NCBI GenBank assembly: GCA_963669155.1
Contig: CAVLGW020000044.1
Location: 1-64,000 of the forward strand
Direction: 5' to 3'
Length of the DNA: 64,000 bases
DNA from: Arbacia lixula
Taxonomy: Eukaryota; Echinodermata; Echinoidea; Arbacioida; Arbaciidae
The translations under genes were made by a program, and so were the position numbers. Shown here piece by piece: positions 10,147 through 23,900 of the stretch; within the stretch, counting starts at the first letter, position 1, and every line of letters starts with the position of its first letter. The notes below the pieces were generated by a model that searched no databases, had not been told where the DNA came from, and saw nothing but the letters and a program-made list of their open reading frames with translations.

Positions 10147-11744
10147 AAAAACGTGTCCAACTGCGCACAAGCTAGAATTATCTTCTCAAAAAGAATCAAA
10201 CTTGTGTTCGCTTGTGTTTACAAGAACTTTGTGACAAAATTAAAAGTTCAGCAGCGAAAGCTGAAATGTACGCATGTATAGGAATGTATAATGGAATGTG
10301 GAATATATTCCATTATAATGGAATATAATAGGAATGTACGCATGTATATGTCCATTATAAAATCCAGGTGAACAAGATGCAATCGCGTATGCATCATATT
10401 GTTGAGAGTAGCTGCTACTATATTAAGTGGTGGAAGCAAGCCTTGTTCAAAGGGATGGATATCCATTTGTTTAAACATCCTTGCTCAAATACCAAGTAGC
10501 CTGGCTACTTCAATGAGTAGCCAACTAACTGTTATTCATGAAACTTCACAAAGAAAGTTGCTTCCTTCTTTCATGCTAGGACAATTAAGTAAAGGTACAA
10601 ACTGGATGTGTTATGACAATAATAATGTAACAGTTATGTATGCAGAATCATGTCCACCACTGCATGGAACCACAGCAGGAACATGGCCTCCTTGTACACA
10701 TGCACATGCTCATGTAACTAATGCACAGCCAAGTTTTTAACTTTCAAACATGTCCACCAAAAGACTAGCATAATTGCTATACAATGGAGTGAAAGGATAC
10801 AATCCAGTCTGTGAACATCTATGTATGACAATAAAATATAAGCCTTCTGCCCGGAGGCAGGGAAGAAGGCTTAGTCTTCTTTGCAACCAGACTTACGTTA
10901 ATTTACAGACACACTTGTGTCCACACACTCCATATCCTAGATAGTAGGCTATCAAAAGACAAATTATTCTTAAAGGTGATATTCATAGTAAATAAAATCA
11001 AATATAGTTTATTTTATAATTAAATGAGTTATTAAAGCAATTTATGCAGCTAACATGCCATGAAAGTGTTCAGTTTTGTGTTTAATGAAAGTAAAATTTT
11101 ACTAAATTGACTCTCTTCCTGACCTACAGAATCGCCTCAGGGAAAGTGGCGTTGTGTGTACGTCACAGCCGGGATACGCTTCACAATGACCATTGTGTAT
11201 CACACTTGTTAATCCACTAGCAGCTGCCATCACAGTTTCATTAACAATGCATGATGCTTCTGGCGGAAAAGAAGCTGCGGATTGGCATATTTGATGCACA
11301 ATAACGCCTCCCTTTTCTTACATCAGACCTAAAGGCCGTTTCGGATGACAGTAGGGCAAATTTGTCCCCGAGAATACGGTGATTGTTTGACCCTAATTTC
11401 GCTTTTTGGAAAGTGATATAATGTTTTAAATGTCATCCGAGCTCATTGTATAGCTTATAAGCTTTCTGTAGATGAATATCTTCATATTGTTGGATTTTCT
11501 ATGAATATCACCTTTAAAAAGTGAATGTTTTTGGCAGACAAGTATGACAAATTCAAAGATATTAATGCAAAGTAAAAGGATGCAAACACTAGCTACAAAA
11601 TCATAGTGAAGGTTAACTTTTATGAAAATACAGTACATGATAGCTTATACTGATGGACATTAGTTTTACAGATTAAGAAATTATAACCCTTTCGTGATAT
11701 GTTTACCATATTTTAAAGTGATTTTCACTGAACTTGCCACAGAT
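10147..11744. other. Non-coding stretch downstream of the HECT gene
   Basis: Holds a short cluster of 'ggaatgta/tacattcc' palindromes at 10280-10350, a small hairpin at about 10843-10876 (agccttct...agaaggct) and AT-rich DNA. An open frame at 10399-10740 on + begins at TTG and lacks a recognisable domain. A possible acceptor near 11130 on + is followed by 19 codons (NRLRESGVVCTSQ) that recall transposase helix-turn-helix linkers, but it is too short to call. Copy 2: 50282-51879. Confidence 0.4.
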
Positions 11745-11983
11745 TTAAACCTGACCAAAGCCAGGGCCATTTTTGATGGCAAAAACCATCCTGGCAGTGA
11801 ACTCCTCACTGGATGTGCACGTTCTCGGCACATCCAGTGAGAGTGCACAGGTCGATGAAATGGGCATCGACCTGCCATGGAACCCCATGGTTGGCTGCGG
11901 GTTAAAGCCACCCATGGGGATCCTGCAGGCCCCTGAAAAAAACAACAGGACGTCGGCTAATTCCAGGCCATCGGTCAAAGGAT
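11745..11983 (-). CDS. HECT ligase exon 12 (catalytic cysteine lobe)
   Basis: Last exon, residues 643-721, the C-lobe of the HECT domain. It contains LADVLLFFSGACRIPMGGF, then NPQPTMGF, then PISSTCALSLDVP with the catalytic Cys688 (codon TGT at 11849-11847), then EEFTARMVFAIKNGPGFGQV and a TAA stop. Spacing from the Cys to the end (33 residues) is normal for HECT enzymes. A perfect 14-bp inverted repeat lies in the codons just after the Cys. Copy 2: 51880-52118. Confidence 0.9.
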
Positions 11984-14900
11984 CTACAGAAACAAACAGA
12001 AATCATCAAAATTTAGACTTTTCACATTATTTAAGCTCACCAGTAATCGGGAGCCAACACTACAAAATTAAGTTATGTTCAAGTGTTTGAGCACTGCTAG
12101 ACAATCCCAAATATAACTTTACCAGCATTTACGGATGTTGATAGGGCAGTTAGTACCGCAGTATTAAATGGGTACGAACTACAGCAATTGACTGCCAAGC
12201 ATTTGATAAATACATGCCTCTGCTTTTTTGGTTACCTCCATGTGGTTGACATTGATAATATTCTCAGAAAACTTGTATGTTTGGTTGGCAATGAAACATT
12301 GAATTCCTATGTGAAATTAAACATTCAGGGATCAAGTCTGAAGTAAATCTGTTGAATGGTTCTAAAGATATTGCATGAAAAAAAGGACAACCCCAAAACA
12401 TAATGCATCCTTTGTGGCAGAGGCATAAAAAGTCATGAAATCTCGCAGCAATCTTACTTGCATTTTTGCTTTTCAGAATGATGAAATGTGGAGTCTTGAG
12501 GGGGCATTAGACGCCCCCCCCCCCCCCCCATTTTTACCCCTCTCTGATTATGGTTAACCTAAACCTTTGCAAACACTGAATGATATCTATCAAATAGGGT
12601 TAAAATTGAACCTTGCATCTTGGGGCTGTACATATTAATGCATCTTACAAGAAAATTTCACGTATCCATGGATATGTTACCTTGGGTGCCGCACTTCTCG
12701 AGAAACTCAATGAAAAACATCGTTGTGGCCTCCTCCTCCTCCCTTGCATTGCTCCCCTCTTCACTGTACTTGATATTGAAAAGCTCAAATATGGTGTTCG
12801 CATCAACTTTCTTCGTGGCCGCAAACATAGTTTGGACACATACTGAAATCAAGAAAGAATGAATTTGTATTTATTAAACTGAAATAGCTAGTCAAGTCAG
12901 TAAATTCTTGAGAGAATCTCAAAATAATGGTGCAATCAATAAGAAATGAAAATGATTTTGTTTACTTGTAAAAAGCACGGAGAGTGGAAGAAGATATGAG
13001 AACTTTCCCCAAAATAATAGAACTGGAAACTGACTTAAAAGCCAAATTATAGCACTTCATAGAATTTGAGTAGTTCTGTGCTTTTTCATCATGTAATTGT
13101 CCTCTTCTTAAAAAGGTATGTGGATTTTAACCGAATTTAATTGCGATCATCTACTGGTAAATGGAGAGGGGACTTAATGCTCTCATTAGAGAAATATGCG
13201 CGCAGATGACTGGTATGCCTCTGCCTTTCTTACGCACACACTGATGTATTTCCACAATCTCTAAGTAAATACAATGCTCACAAAACCCAAGTTATCAATT
13301 AAATATGGGTAGTGATATGTTAGGCATTTGACCTTGACATATGACCTTTGGCCTGTCTGACCAAAAATCAAATCAATTATTTGTCTTGTTGTACATTAAT
13401 CATTTAAACCAATTTGATGCAATTTAGTCTTCTACTTCCGGATAAGTGTGTATATTAGAGGGACATACAACTGACCTTTTGTGGCACGTTATCGTTTATA
13501 GAGGGCGCTGCAATCGACGGCTTTAGGCGTGGAGCGTGGCTCGGTTCGTTAAACATTCGGACTCTCCGTATAACTTCGGCAAACAAGCACACAATTGTAA
13601 TAATACTGGTGACTTTTCATGTGATATGTGTTCATTTTGTGTACATGCATCAAAGCGTGTCAAAGACTGTTGCTAATAGCACACACACATGAGATCAACG
13701 CTAACACAGTTTTGTAGATCTTGAGGGTGGGGTAGTGCCGGCACTGAGGTGGGGTTGATAAGACCTACACCGAACGCCGTCGATTGCAGCGCCCTCTATA
13801 AACGATATCGTGCCACAAAAGCTCAGTTGTACTCAGTTGTAAGTATGATAATTGAGGATTTGACCTTCATCTGTGATCTTTGATCTGTATGGCTTAAAAT
13901 CTATTAAGTTTATTGTCATATTTTATCATTAGACAATGTTTGAGGAAATTTGGTTCATTATTTCATGAGTTAACACATAAATGATATCAGGACTGATGTA
14001 CAGACAAACATACCAGTACTGCAATCCATCAACTTCATGCATGCACACAAATGTTCCTAGTACCCCATTAGACATGTGGGTCTCTTGTTTTTAAGTATCG
14101 GGACATTTTACCTGGGTGAAAACGGGCGAATTGCCTTATCCCGAAGAAGTCCATGCCCTTGATGAGGGCCGCAAGCTCACCATGTTGACGGTTGATGACA
14201 TAGTGCAGACATGCTGCTTTCACTATCTACAGACGGGGGGGTGGGGAAGCAACAATAGACAGCTGACTCTAATGCCTCATTAATTCTCCATATTTCCATA
14301 GGAGAATTAACCTGAAACATCCATATATACTCATTAAATGCAGAAGTTCCAAGTATTCATTACATTAAATATCCAATCAAATCTTCAATGATTAAAACAA
14401 TGATGCATAGTGATTATATTGATAAAGACATTAATATACACTAACATGAAAAACTAAAAACACTGACCAAAACACAAAACACACATGTCACTAGGTTTCC
14501 AGTAATAAATGAGGTTACGTCAAAGTCTGTTCCAACACCCAAAAAAGTTGGCCTCGTATTTTTTCATTTGATGTCAACAAACTTTTATGTAAATATCTCA
14601 AAAGTTATTGAAGTTCTTCTGAAAGGATGTTGGTAATTACAAATGGGGTTTCTTTGGCAATTGCCTGTTTCATGCACCCAGGAAGTGCATTTTGCTCATC
14701 TTCACTTCAAGATGACCATTCATTCTAGGAGTGTATTTGTATAAAACAGAAACAGTACTGGGGTATTCATATCACACCACTGTTATCTTTGTATAATACT
14801 GTAGTCAGTTGGAATCGGATCATTGAATTTGTATTCATTGTGTAAAGTGTGATTTTTTTAATGTCCTAAGCCTTTGATTTCACCTGAACTTTACACAGTT

Positions 14901-17900
14901 CATTGTTTCATAAATCACATACAGGTAATGAGATTGAATCAAAGCCACTGAATGCTGATCAAGATATTGCGTAAACGAATTTGGTGCAGACAGATGAACA
15001 GACATACAGGCAACCCATAAATATAAGGCCTACAGCCACTCTGGGGTGAAAACATCAAATTTGAACATTCAAAGATACAATTTTAAATTCTTCTTTTGCC
15101 CTACCCCAAACACATTACCTCATATTGAGTGCAATGAGACCCTACCAGCACGGGCAACTGTCATGAACAAATTTTATTCTGCATTTATTAGATAGGGTAT
15201 TCGTTTTGCAAATGGAAGAAAATATTGTATAAGAACATCCCTCCCCAAAATAGAACTGGCGACTGACTTTGAGCAGACTTTACCAATTGCCAGATTTTGA
15301 GTAGGTTTTGGATGATAAATCACCCACCTCGTGTTTGTTGCCCATATTGACAAGCCTCCTCCAGCCTACATCTGTGAGCACAGTGTGGTCCTCCTCGTCC
15401 AGGACCTCCTCAAGAGCAATCTCTGTGGGTGCATCCAGTATCTGTTCTTGACAAAAGATAGAATATGACTAGTTTATCCTTTCACCACTTGTGTTCTCCA
15501 CATAAAGATGGAAATTATGTAACTATGCCTTCTGAAATAGACAGTTTACATTTTAAACGCACCAACTATAGTCTATATTCATGATTATATCGTTCCTCTA
15601 TGCTCCCATTGAATGCATGCACTGTGGAGTATACTGGTGCGAACCATAGCCATGCCATAATTTTTTAATGAAATATGAATGAATATGAACATTGATTATC
15701 TATTTTGCATAAATTATCATTACAAACAAATTGAGGGTTTGTTTTCTCAAAGTTATATGCAGCCTTGCTCTTTGCATGTGCCTTGACAGCCATGCAAAAT
15801 TTTTGTTTTGATGAGATCTTCCATGGTAGAGATATGAGGGAGGGGTCAAAATGATCCCTTCCCCTCAGTCAAAATTTGCTCTCAAAAAGCCCAGTCAGAA
15901 TAGGGTTAAGCCAACCCATAAGTACCATTTGAATATCCTCTCCCTTTATGCCCATCATGACAATTCTACTCTTTGAAGAAGATAAAACTTACCAATTTCC
16001 CATTGTGGCCCCTTCCCAATTTGTGTTTAACAAACATTATTTTTTATATGTTGAGAAAACTTGACTGTATTTCATGTTTTTTTGCCTCATCCCCAAACTT
16101 GATAGATATCCTTCAAGGTATTGCATCATCTTCAATTTTTCTGCTGGTTTTATTTCTATTACTGTTTTGTTGGCTTTCTATTGACTACATTGTTTTTGTT
16201 CTCATGAATGATACCCAAGCATATCATTATTGAGTACATAAAGAAACTATATACATTACCCTCTGGATGACATCCCTCGTTGCAGCCTCTGGTATGAGAG
16301 CCACTGGGAGATCGAGATTAGTGGGGATGCTTCCTTCCACAATCAGACTTCCCAAGATAGGATTAAGGAAGTCTAGCCCCCTTCGCCCATGCAGCACTGC
16401 AGCCCCCAAAATCCTTCCCACAGTCTCCATTTGCCCAGAGGCAAGTGCTGCAGTACTTTGGGCAGGCACCATGAGTCCTGGAATTAGCAATGAAACTTAT
16501 CATTTAATATTTGCTATTTGAATAATGCATGCAATTTGTGCCATTATTTCAGACTCTCTAATGGCGCAGTAGGAAGAACAACATTTGTGCATCATGAGAG
16601 CTGGGTTTGAAATTGTTTGATAACCTATGGCCTTGGACCTCATCTGCCAAAAAGTTGTCTAGGGAACATTGTACACATAACCATGTCTGTACAAAGTTGC
16701 ACCCTTCACATGGTTAGTTTACTTTGACCACAAAATCGATTACACACGGATGACAAACAGACAGATGGACAGACAGATTGACAACCCTAAAAAGAAAAAC
16801 ACTTGAAAACATGTTCTCCTCCAGCCAGCTGGTGTCAAACTTCTGTATAAAATGAGCAATAGAGAAATACCAGGATAATTAGCTATGGAAGTACTCGAGA
16901 TGTATGAGCTGTATGGCTCATTGTTATATAATGCCAAAGAGCATGATATATAGAGGTAGGTGAAGATATCATATGTCATTCTTACCCTCGCTGCCAGTGA
17001 ACAGGCCGGAGTCCCTAACTTGTGGAATCACCAGGGAGAAAAGTTCCCGGGTTAGACCTCCAGTGTCTACCCCTGCCTCTGCCACGAACCTCACAGACAT
17101 GCTGCGTTCTGGCTTGATGGAGCTACCTTCATTGAAATATTTAGATATAATTGAATTAAGTTGATTTCATCTGCTAATAAGCAAAAATGGATGAAGGAAT
17201 GAGACATCATAACATTTCCACTTTTTTTTTACTTCTTCAAACATGTCACATTGTGGTGTGGTTAAACAGAAAATCTGTTTTAAACCAGAGCAATTTGACT
17301 GCCACACAGTCGATAAATATGCCTCCGCCTCTTTGCTAGCTCTATTTAGATTCTCAGAAAATGTGTATGTTTGGTGGGCAATGTACCATTGAATTCCTAT
17401 GTGAAATTTTTATTCATTTATTAAGTCTTCTTTAAACAGGGTAGCACCATCAGTGAGCTTGGCACTGTTCTCCCCGGAGGCCCTGTGTACAAATAACACA
17501 TATGATAGATACTGTAGTAACATGAACATAGATTACACAAACAAATGCTGTATGCCAAAATACAACATAGATCAACTGATGTGGAACGTAACAAAAGGAG
17601 AAGGTGGACTGATGCTTCCACATGCATCACACAAGTGAAACCTTGTAAATTGGTGACTAAATATTATGTGAAATGAAAATATTATATTCTGTTATCCATG
17701 TTTAGGCAAGTTTGGCAATGTTCATCGACCTTTGACCTCGTATATCTTTGACTTCCCATCTAACCAGTCTGTCTAAATCCATCCTTGTACAGTGTATCAA
17801 GTTTGTTTAAAATTAGCCAATTTTGGGTGAAGTTCATTGACCTTTGACCTTTCAGGAATTTTTACCACAACCTGTCACCAGTCTACCCCCAAGATTTGGA

Positions 17901-20900
17901 ATTGTTGTGAAAAAGGCAAATTTTGGGCAATTTTTACAAAGTTAATTGGCTTTTGTCATTTCACCTCCATCAGATTTGACCCCTATTTTACACACTTCAT
18001 TGGTTTCACCAAGTTTGAAGCAAATCTGGTTAACGGTTCTCAAGATATTGCCTAAACTAAATGGATTTGGGACGGAATTACGGACGGACGATTGGACAAC
18101 CCGAAATCATAATGCCTCCAGAAATGAGAGCAAGTTAAACAAAAACTTTAACATTTTTGTAACAGACCAACAGACTAACAGACTAACAGGAAAAGTGATT
18201 ACTAGGTCTCTGCCGAACTTTGTTCAGGCGAGACAAAAAAATGAAATGTTCTGTGTTCACAGTACATCACATCATTCCCTCTATACCTTTGAAATGTCTG
18301 AGGCAATCGTGGAGAAGATGCCTTCTTCGGACATATATGACATTCTTCTCCTCCGGCTCTGTGATCTGCATTGTCACCCATTGCTGTAGGTCAGCTTCCA
18401 TGTCCGTTTCATTCCTTGTAAATCAAGTCGCGATACAAATATAAATAACATTACTCTATTTTCATAATGCCAATTTATAATAAATGTAATTTTTTTTTTA
18501 GATCAAATCAAATTTAATAAAATTCATAGTTGGGGTTGCTTTTTCATGAAGCTTGTTAACCCCCCCCCCCCCAAAAAAAATAAAAATAAATGGGGGGGGG
18601 GGGGCCTAAAAGACCTAAAAGCGCCCCCCACCCCCACCCCCCGTACATAAACCGCGATTTCTTATCTGCACATAAAGCGATGCCCAGCCATACTTGCCAA
18701 GTTCAGTAATCTCAAGTATGTTAAATTCTTTTTTTTTTACACATTCCTTCAAACAGTGTCCATAAGCATTCATTTTAAGAGGGCAGTTTGAGAGGCATTT
18801 CTCCCTTCTTATCAAATATGGATATGTATTTTAGTATATATATATACAGCCAAATGTAATTACATGTATTCTGCATGTCTATCAGCAGTAAAACATCCTC
18901 TAAAGCACACATCACAGAATTTAAATTGGCAGTATTGAACATTGTTCAGAGGCAGCCATTGGAAACTTTCTAACTCAAGACCTCAAAAGCTCAACAGTAT
19001 TCACAACTCACCATTATACAAGATATGAAGTTGAATTGTTACTAAAATACACAGAATAGAAGTAGCAAATAAATCCTCAGTAATTAAGTTATCATCTTAA
19101 AGTCAGGTTTGTGAATGATTTCATGGGAATATGTGCATAGTGTCTGCTGTCATCTTTTAATCTATTTATGCTTGATATATGTTACCCTCATGTGCAATAG
19201 CAATATTTATGATACATACGAGTGGGTCAGGGCTGGCACATATTCAGGGATGTGAATGGCACATGTGTTTTCCTCCTCAGCGTCTTCCTCTGCATCTTCT
19301 GTGCCCATCAAGTTAGTGTAAGCTCTGCCAAGAGAAAAAAAAAAAGCCAAACAATAAATTGCATGAATTCGGAGTGATGAACTAGAAACTCATAGATATT
19401 ACATGTAATATAACTGTAATATTTGATCATGTGAATGATTGTTTTTCCAGTTCAAGACATACATACACATTAATTTTCCTCCAACAGCAAGAGCTACTTG
19501 GAATCAGACTTAGCCTTCACTGGAGGTAAATGACTGACACACAACCGCTACACATCATGACTTTTAATGACTTTTTTCTTCTGTGTCTCACAGCTTTTGA
19601 GACCAAGTTTGAAAATATTGGATACTCTGTTTGGAGGTTACGCAACATTATGTAATCACATGTCAGATCTTTTATGAAAAATCACAAAAGCATCTTTTAT
19701 ACCGATAAGTGTCAGAGCCTCCTGTGGCTCTGGACGTGGTTGCAGTTGTAGCGGCAGGGGATGTTGTAGCGGCAGGAGATGTTGTAGCGGCAGGGGATGT
19801 TGTAGTAGCTGGGGATGTTGTAGCAGCTGGGGATGTTGTAGCAGCTGGGGTTGTTGTAGCAGCTGGGGATGTTGCTGCGGCACTGGACGTGGTTGCAGTT
19901 GTTGCGGCAGGGGCAGAGTTTATGTCAGGAAGCTCATCATCACTGACATCCTAAAATGAATGAATGAATACATTGATATGAGTAAAAGATAAAACAAGGT
20001 CGAGCGTCATCTACTTGCAAGCGCCGCACAGGAATATGCACTCAGCTTGATCAGTCTCACTGGATGTTACAACATAATGACACAGATCATCCCTCATTAC
20101 TTGTGTGCGAAACGCCCCACTTTGTTACAGAACTACAGTGTACTTCTTTCAAGCTCTTATTGATGGGATTTGTGAACATATGGGCGTGCATAAACTAACA
20201 AGTTTGAATGGGCTCTCACAGTGCTGTGAAGAGTTATGAAATTGATCAAATGTGGACGACGATGGATTTAGGGTTCATTGCAAATAGGCATTTTGTATGT
20301 GAGGAGGTAATATGAGCAGTAGCTAGTTGTGCAGGTGGTTTATCATGCAAATATTCAAGGGGAGAATCATTGGTAGTCATTATGAGCAGGGAGTCTAATT
20401 ATTTGATCTTGGCCTGTGACTCTCGAAATCTGAACGAAATCATAATACCTAATAATTATGCCATCATATATTATTACCTTACAAAGTTTGATGAAATTCA
20501 GTGTTTTATTTGTCGAGTCATCATGTGAAATGTGACATTTAGGATGTGACCGTGACCTTTGTCCTACATGACCCAAAATCTAGTTTGTTAAATGTTCTGT
20601 CATTCATTATCATTGTTTTAAGTTTGATGACATTTGGTGAATTGTTTTTTTTAGTTAATAGACATAAATGAGATCTGAACAGATCGACGGACAGACAAAC
20701 CAGAAACATAATACCATCTGGCAACTGTGTTTCAGAGGCATAAAAAGAGGCTTTCCAGTAGAGACAGTAGTGACTTTAGTGGGAAAACCCCGCATACAAC
20801 TTCCCAGCAATTTATTTTTTTGTGTGATGTCCAATGTCTATCCTTTTTGATCTATTGGATTAGTTATAGCAATGCTCTCCACATGAATACATCTTCTGAT

Positions 20901-23900
20901 CTCCTGGTCTGATGATGATGCTCCAAACATAATCTGAAGTGCCAGCTAAACAGTTGAAAATTACATGGGACATGTATCATAAATGTTTAGCTCTCTAGAT
21001 TCTGCATAGATGATAAGTTGTAATTCTTCCAGAAATCCATGCTATTTGTTCTTTATTCATTTTGTTTGCACTTAATTCTTAACCGCTTTTTCCTGGTAGA
21101 CCGTTTTAATCATTTTTGAGCCATTCACAAATGTAGACAATACACTCAACTTGACCACTGAATGCACCAAGACCCCTTCCTATGCTCTAGCTGCAATATT
21201 TCATTTCAAAATGAGGTTGGCTCTTTCATTCTGGCAAGGCCCACTAAGCCACAGGACTACTATGCCAATTATGGATTGAGAAATGACATCACAGTTACAA
21301 TGGATGGGGACAGATGGCAATATAATGAACCTATAATAGAAGAGACCTTGTTTTCATGAACAATCACATGTACATGTACCATGATAACTTTCCCAGTTTT
21401 TATCAATTAGACAGCAATCATGTATTCTATACTATTGTGCACATTTACAGTACTGCAGAAGTCTTTAAATGTTTAAATATCAGCACTTCACAAATTCATA
21501 CCATTAACAAAGGGGCAGTGGACCTAATGTGCAAATCTCCCTGTCCAGCCAGGTGCTTCACTGCAGCCCCAGTCCACGTGTGACCATCTGTCACTACCGG
21601 CACGCTGACCCGGCGCCGATTGATTTTCACAAATTCAAACCTGAAGGAATATTTTTTAAAAGACAATATCAATACAATAAAGAGGACCAACATAGAGGGA
21701 TATAGCTCCTTAGACAAAGCCAAAGACAAAATGATCATAATAAACAGGTTTGTGAACCTGAAATTATTTCTACATCGCTAGGGAAGCATACATATTATGA
21801 GTGGTATTCCGAAATTCCTCCTAAGTCCCCAAGTACAGAGGTGCCTAGGAGGGCCAAAATTGGTATTCTAGAATGTCCTCCCAGAACACTCTTAATGCAA
21901 ATTAGCGAGGGTTTGACCACACACAAGTGTGCAGTTCCTAACCAATGGTGAGTAGAATTCTATTAATGAAAAGCCACAATCAAGAAATCTAATCAGGACT
22001 TTCCCGTAAGCTTTCTTCCTACATCTGTGGATGTGCTAATAACATAGGTGGGCGTACATCAATGATGTAAACAATTTAAAGGCAAATATGATTGCTACTT
22101 GGTTTTTCGCATGTGTTATGAATGGCTAGGACAGGGGGTGGCTCTACTTAATGTTCTCCTAAATCTCATGCATGCATTCAGGAATGCCAATCTTCATAAC
22201 TTTCTCATTTAGATAAGTTTCAAAAGAGTTAAGATACAACTCGGGATGGGAGTAAGGAGGAAGGTTATGAAAGAAAGCATTTTTATAATGCATGGTGTTA
22301 CCCTATGATTCACAAGAGATTATTCAGTGAAACTCGAACAAACCTGTCCGGTCTTTCATTTAATGAAATATTGTTCTGTTCTTTACTGAGCCTGCATACA
22401 GTATTTGGGTTTTATGTGTTTTTTCCACTTCATTGTAAGCAGCACGACTCTCATACAATCTGCTCTTCATGAAATAGATGACAGCCGTTGAATAAACAAA
22501 TATTTAACAGGACACAATTAAACCACATCCCTTTGGTTACTGCAGTTCCATATGAAATGTTGATAACCTATTCTGGACAACGGTTTACAAAGCAATAAAA
22601 TCTAACTCTATTGGGTAGCATGTTAAAAGAAATGATTGTCTATTCTTATGTTAAAGTTGGTGACAGTTATAAATAAACAAATATCGTATGAAGTTTAAAA
22701 AATTAAGTGATTAAAATTCAATCTCAAAATATATACATTTACATGTATATGTATATGAGGATATGAGCATGTAAAGTCACTTGATATAAATGTGTTGCTA
22801 TTTGGTTATGAAATACAAATTCATTGAGAGAGACCTGTCATATGTCATCATTGCACCACCTTTGGTGATATTTGGTCATATATTTCACAATTTAGTGCAT
22901 AAACAGCGTCATTTCAAAATTTGACCTTGACCTGACACCTATCTGACCCACATTATAATCACTTTATTGTCCTGTCATATGTCATGATTGTACAAAGTTT
23001 AATTAAATGTAGTGTATTACTCCTAAACTCATCACAAAAATCACATACATCAGGATTTGACCTTGACCTGTGACCCAAAAGTCATGGGGGAATCATATGT
23101 GCCAACATTTTTGTGCTTCATGCTTTCCTTTCCTGGCATCCCCCTCCCTGATATAGGAAGACTCCAAATAGCCTGGCCTTATTCAGGTTAATGTATAAAA
23201 TAGGTCTTATGAATGTACATGTATGGTGAGAGAGTACATTACCTTGGCCGTGGTATGTGACTTGTCAACCTTAAAAACACAGTCTCAAGGAGGGTGGTTA
23301 CATCCTCCTCACTCATATGCTTGTTGAGGCTAACTGAGGACACCACCCGCCCCTCAGCTTCGGCATCCTCTTTATTACCAGTTACGGTTGTGTTGACATC
23401 AAGGAGCACGACATCTTTCATAAATGGGGCTGAAAAGAGAACAATTACTTCACATCATTAATAATCATCGACACCTCTGTTTTATAGTTGAATGAAACCT
23501 TTAATGAGATTTCTCCAGAGGGGCATTTATCTTTCATCCAAAAAAAAGATTTGGTGGCTGCATGGGCACACCTTCCACACAAAGGGAGCAGGGTCCTATT
23601 ACTTTGACAAATTTCTGAGATTTTGTCAGTGACTGTTGCAGTATGGTTTGGTGATTAATTTAAAGTTTAATAATCCTCATGACACCCGGCACCCACGTCA
23701 ATCCATTTTCTTTCTGGCACCTACTGATTTGGGGAGACAGGAATAAAGAGAGGTGAAACATGGTGGTGATTAAAGCTGCCTAGAAGGAAAAACCACCTGT
23801 GAATAGTCCAGTTGAATTCCAACGAATTGAAATGGGATTTGATGTACCAGTGGGACCACTTATTTTGACCTGATGAATGGACCAGTTGGAAAATCAGATT

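Noticed and set aside
10399..10740. 113-codon open frame on +
   Set aside because: Begins at TTG, no recognisable domain, low-complexity ending (THAHAHV) and no splice or promoter context; probably chance.
17421..17491. Possible HECT exon after a 'tttgtacacag' acceptor on -
   Set aside because: Exon 6 joins directly and in phase to 17126-16986, giving an uninterrupted HECT sequence; inserting this stretch adds a stop.
17946..18389. 147-codon open frame on +
   Set aside because: Lies over a dispersed repeat and on the opposite strand of HECT exon 6, whose - strand reading is supported by splice phase and HECT motifs.
19709..19954. Open frame on + with DVVAAG repeats
   Set aside because: It is the opposite strand of the Thr/Pro/Ala repeat in HECT exon 4; the - strand reading joins in phase with exons on both sides.
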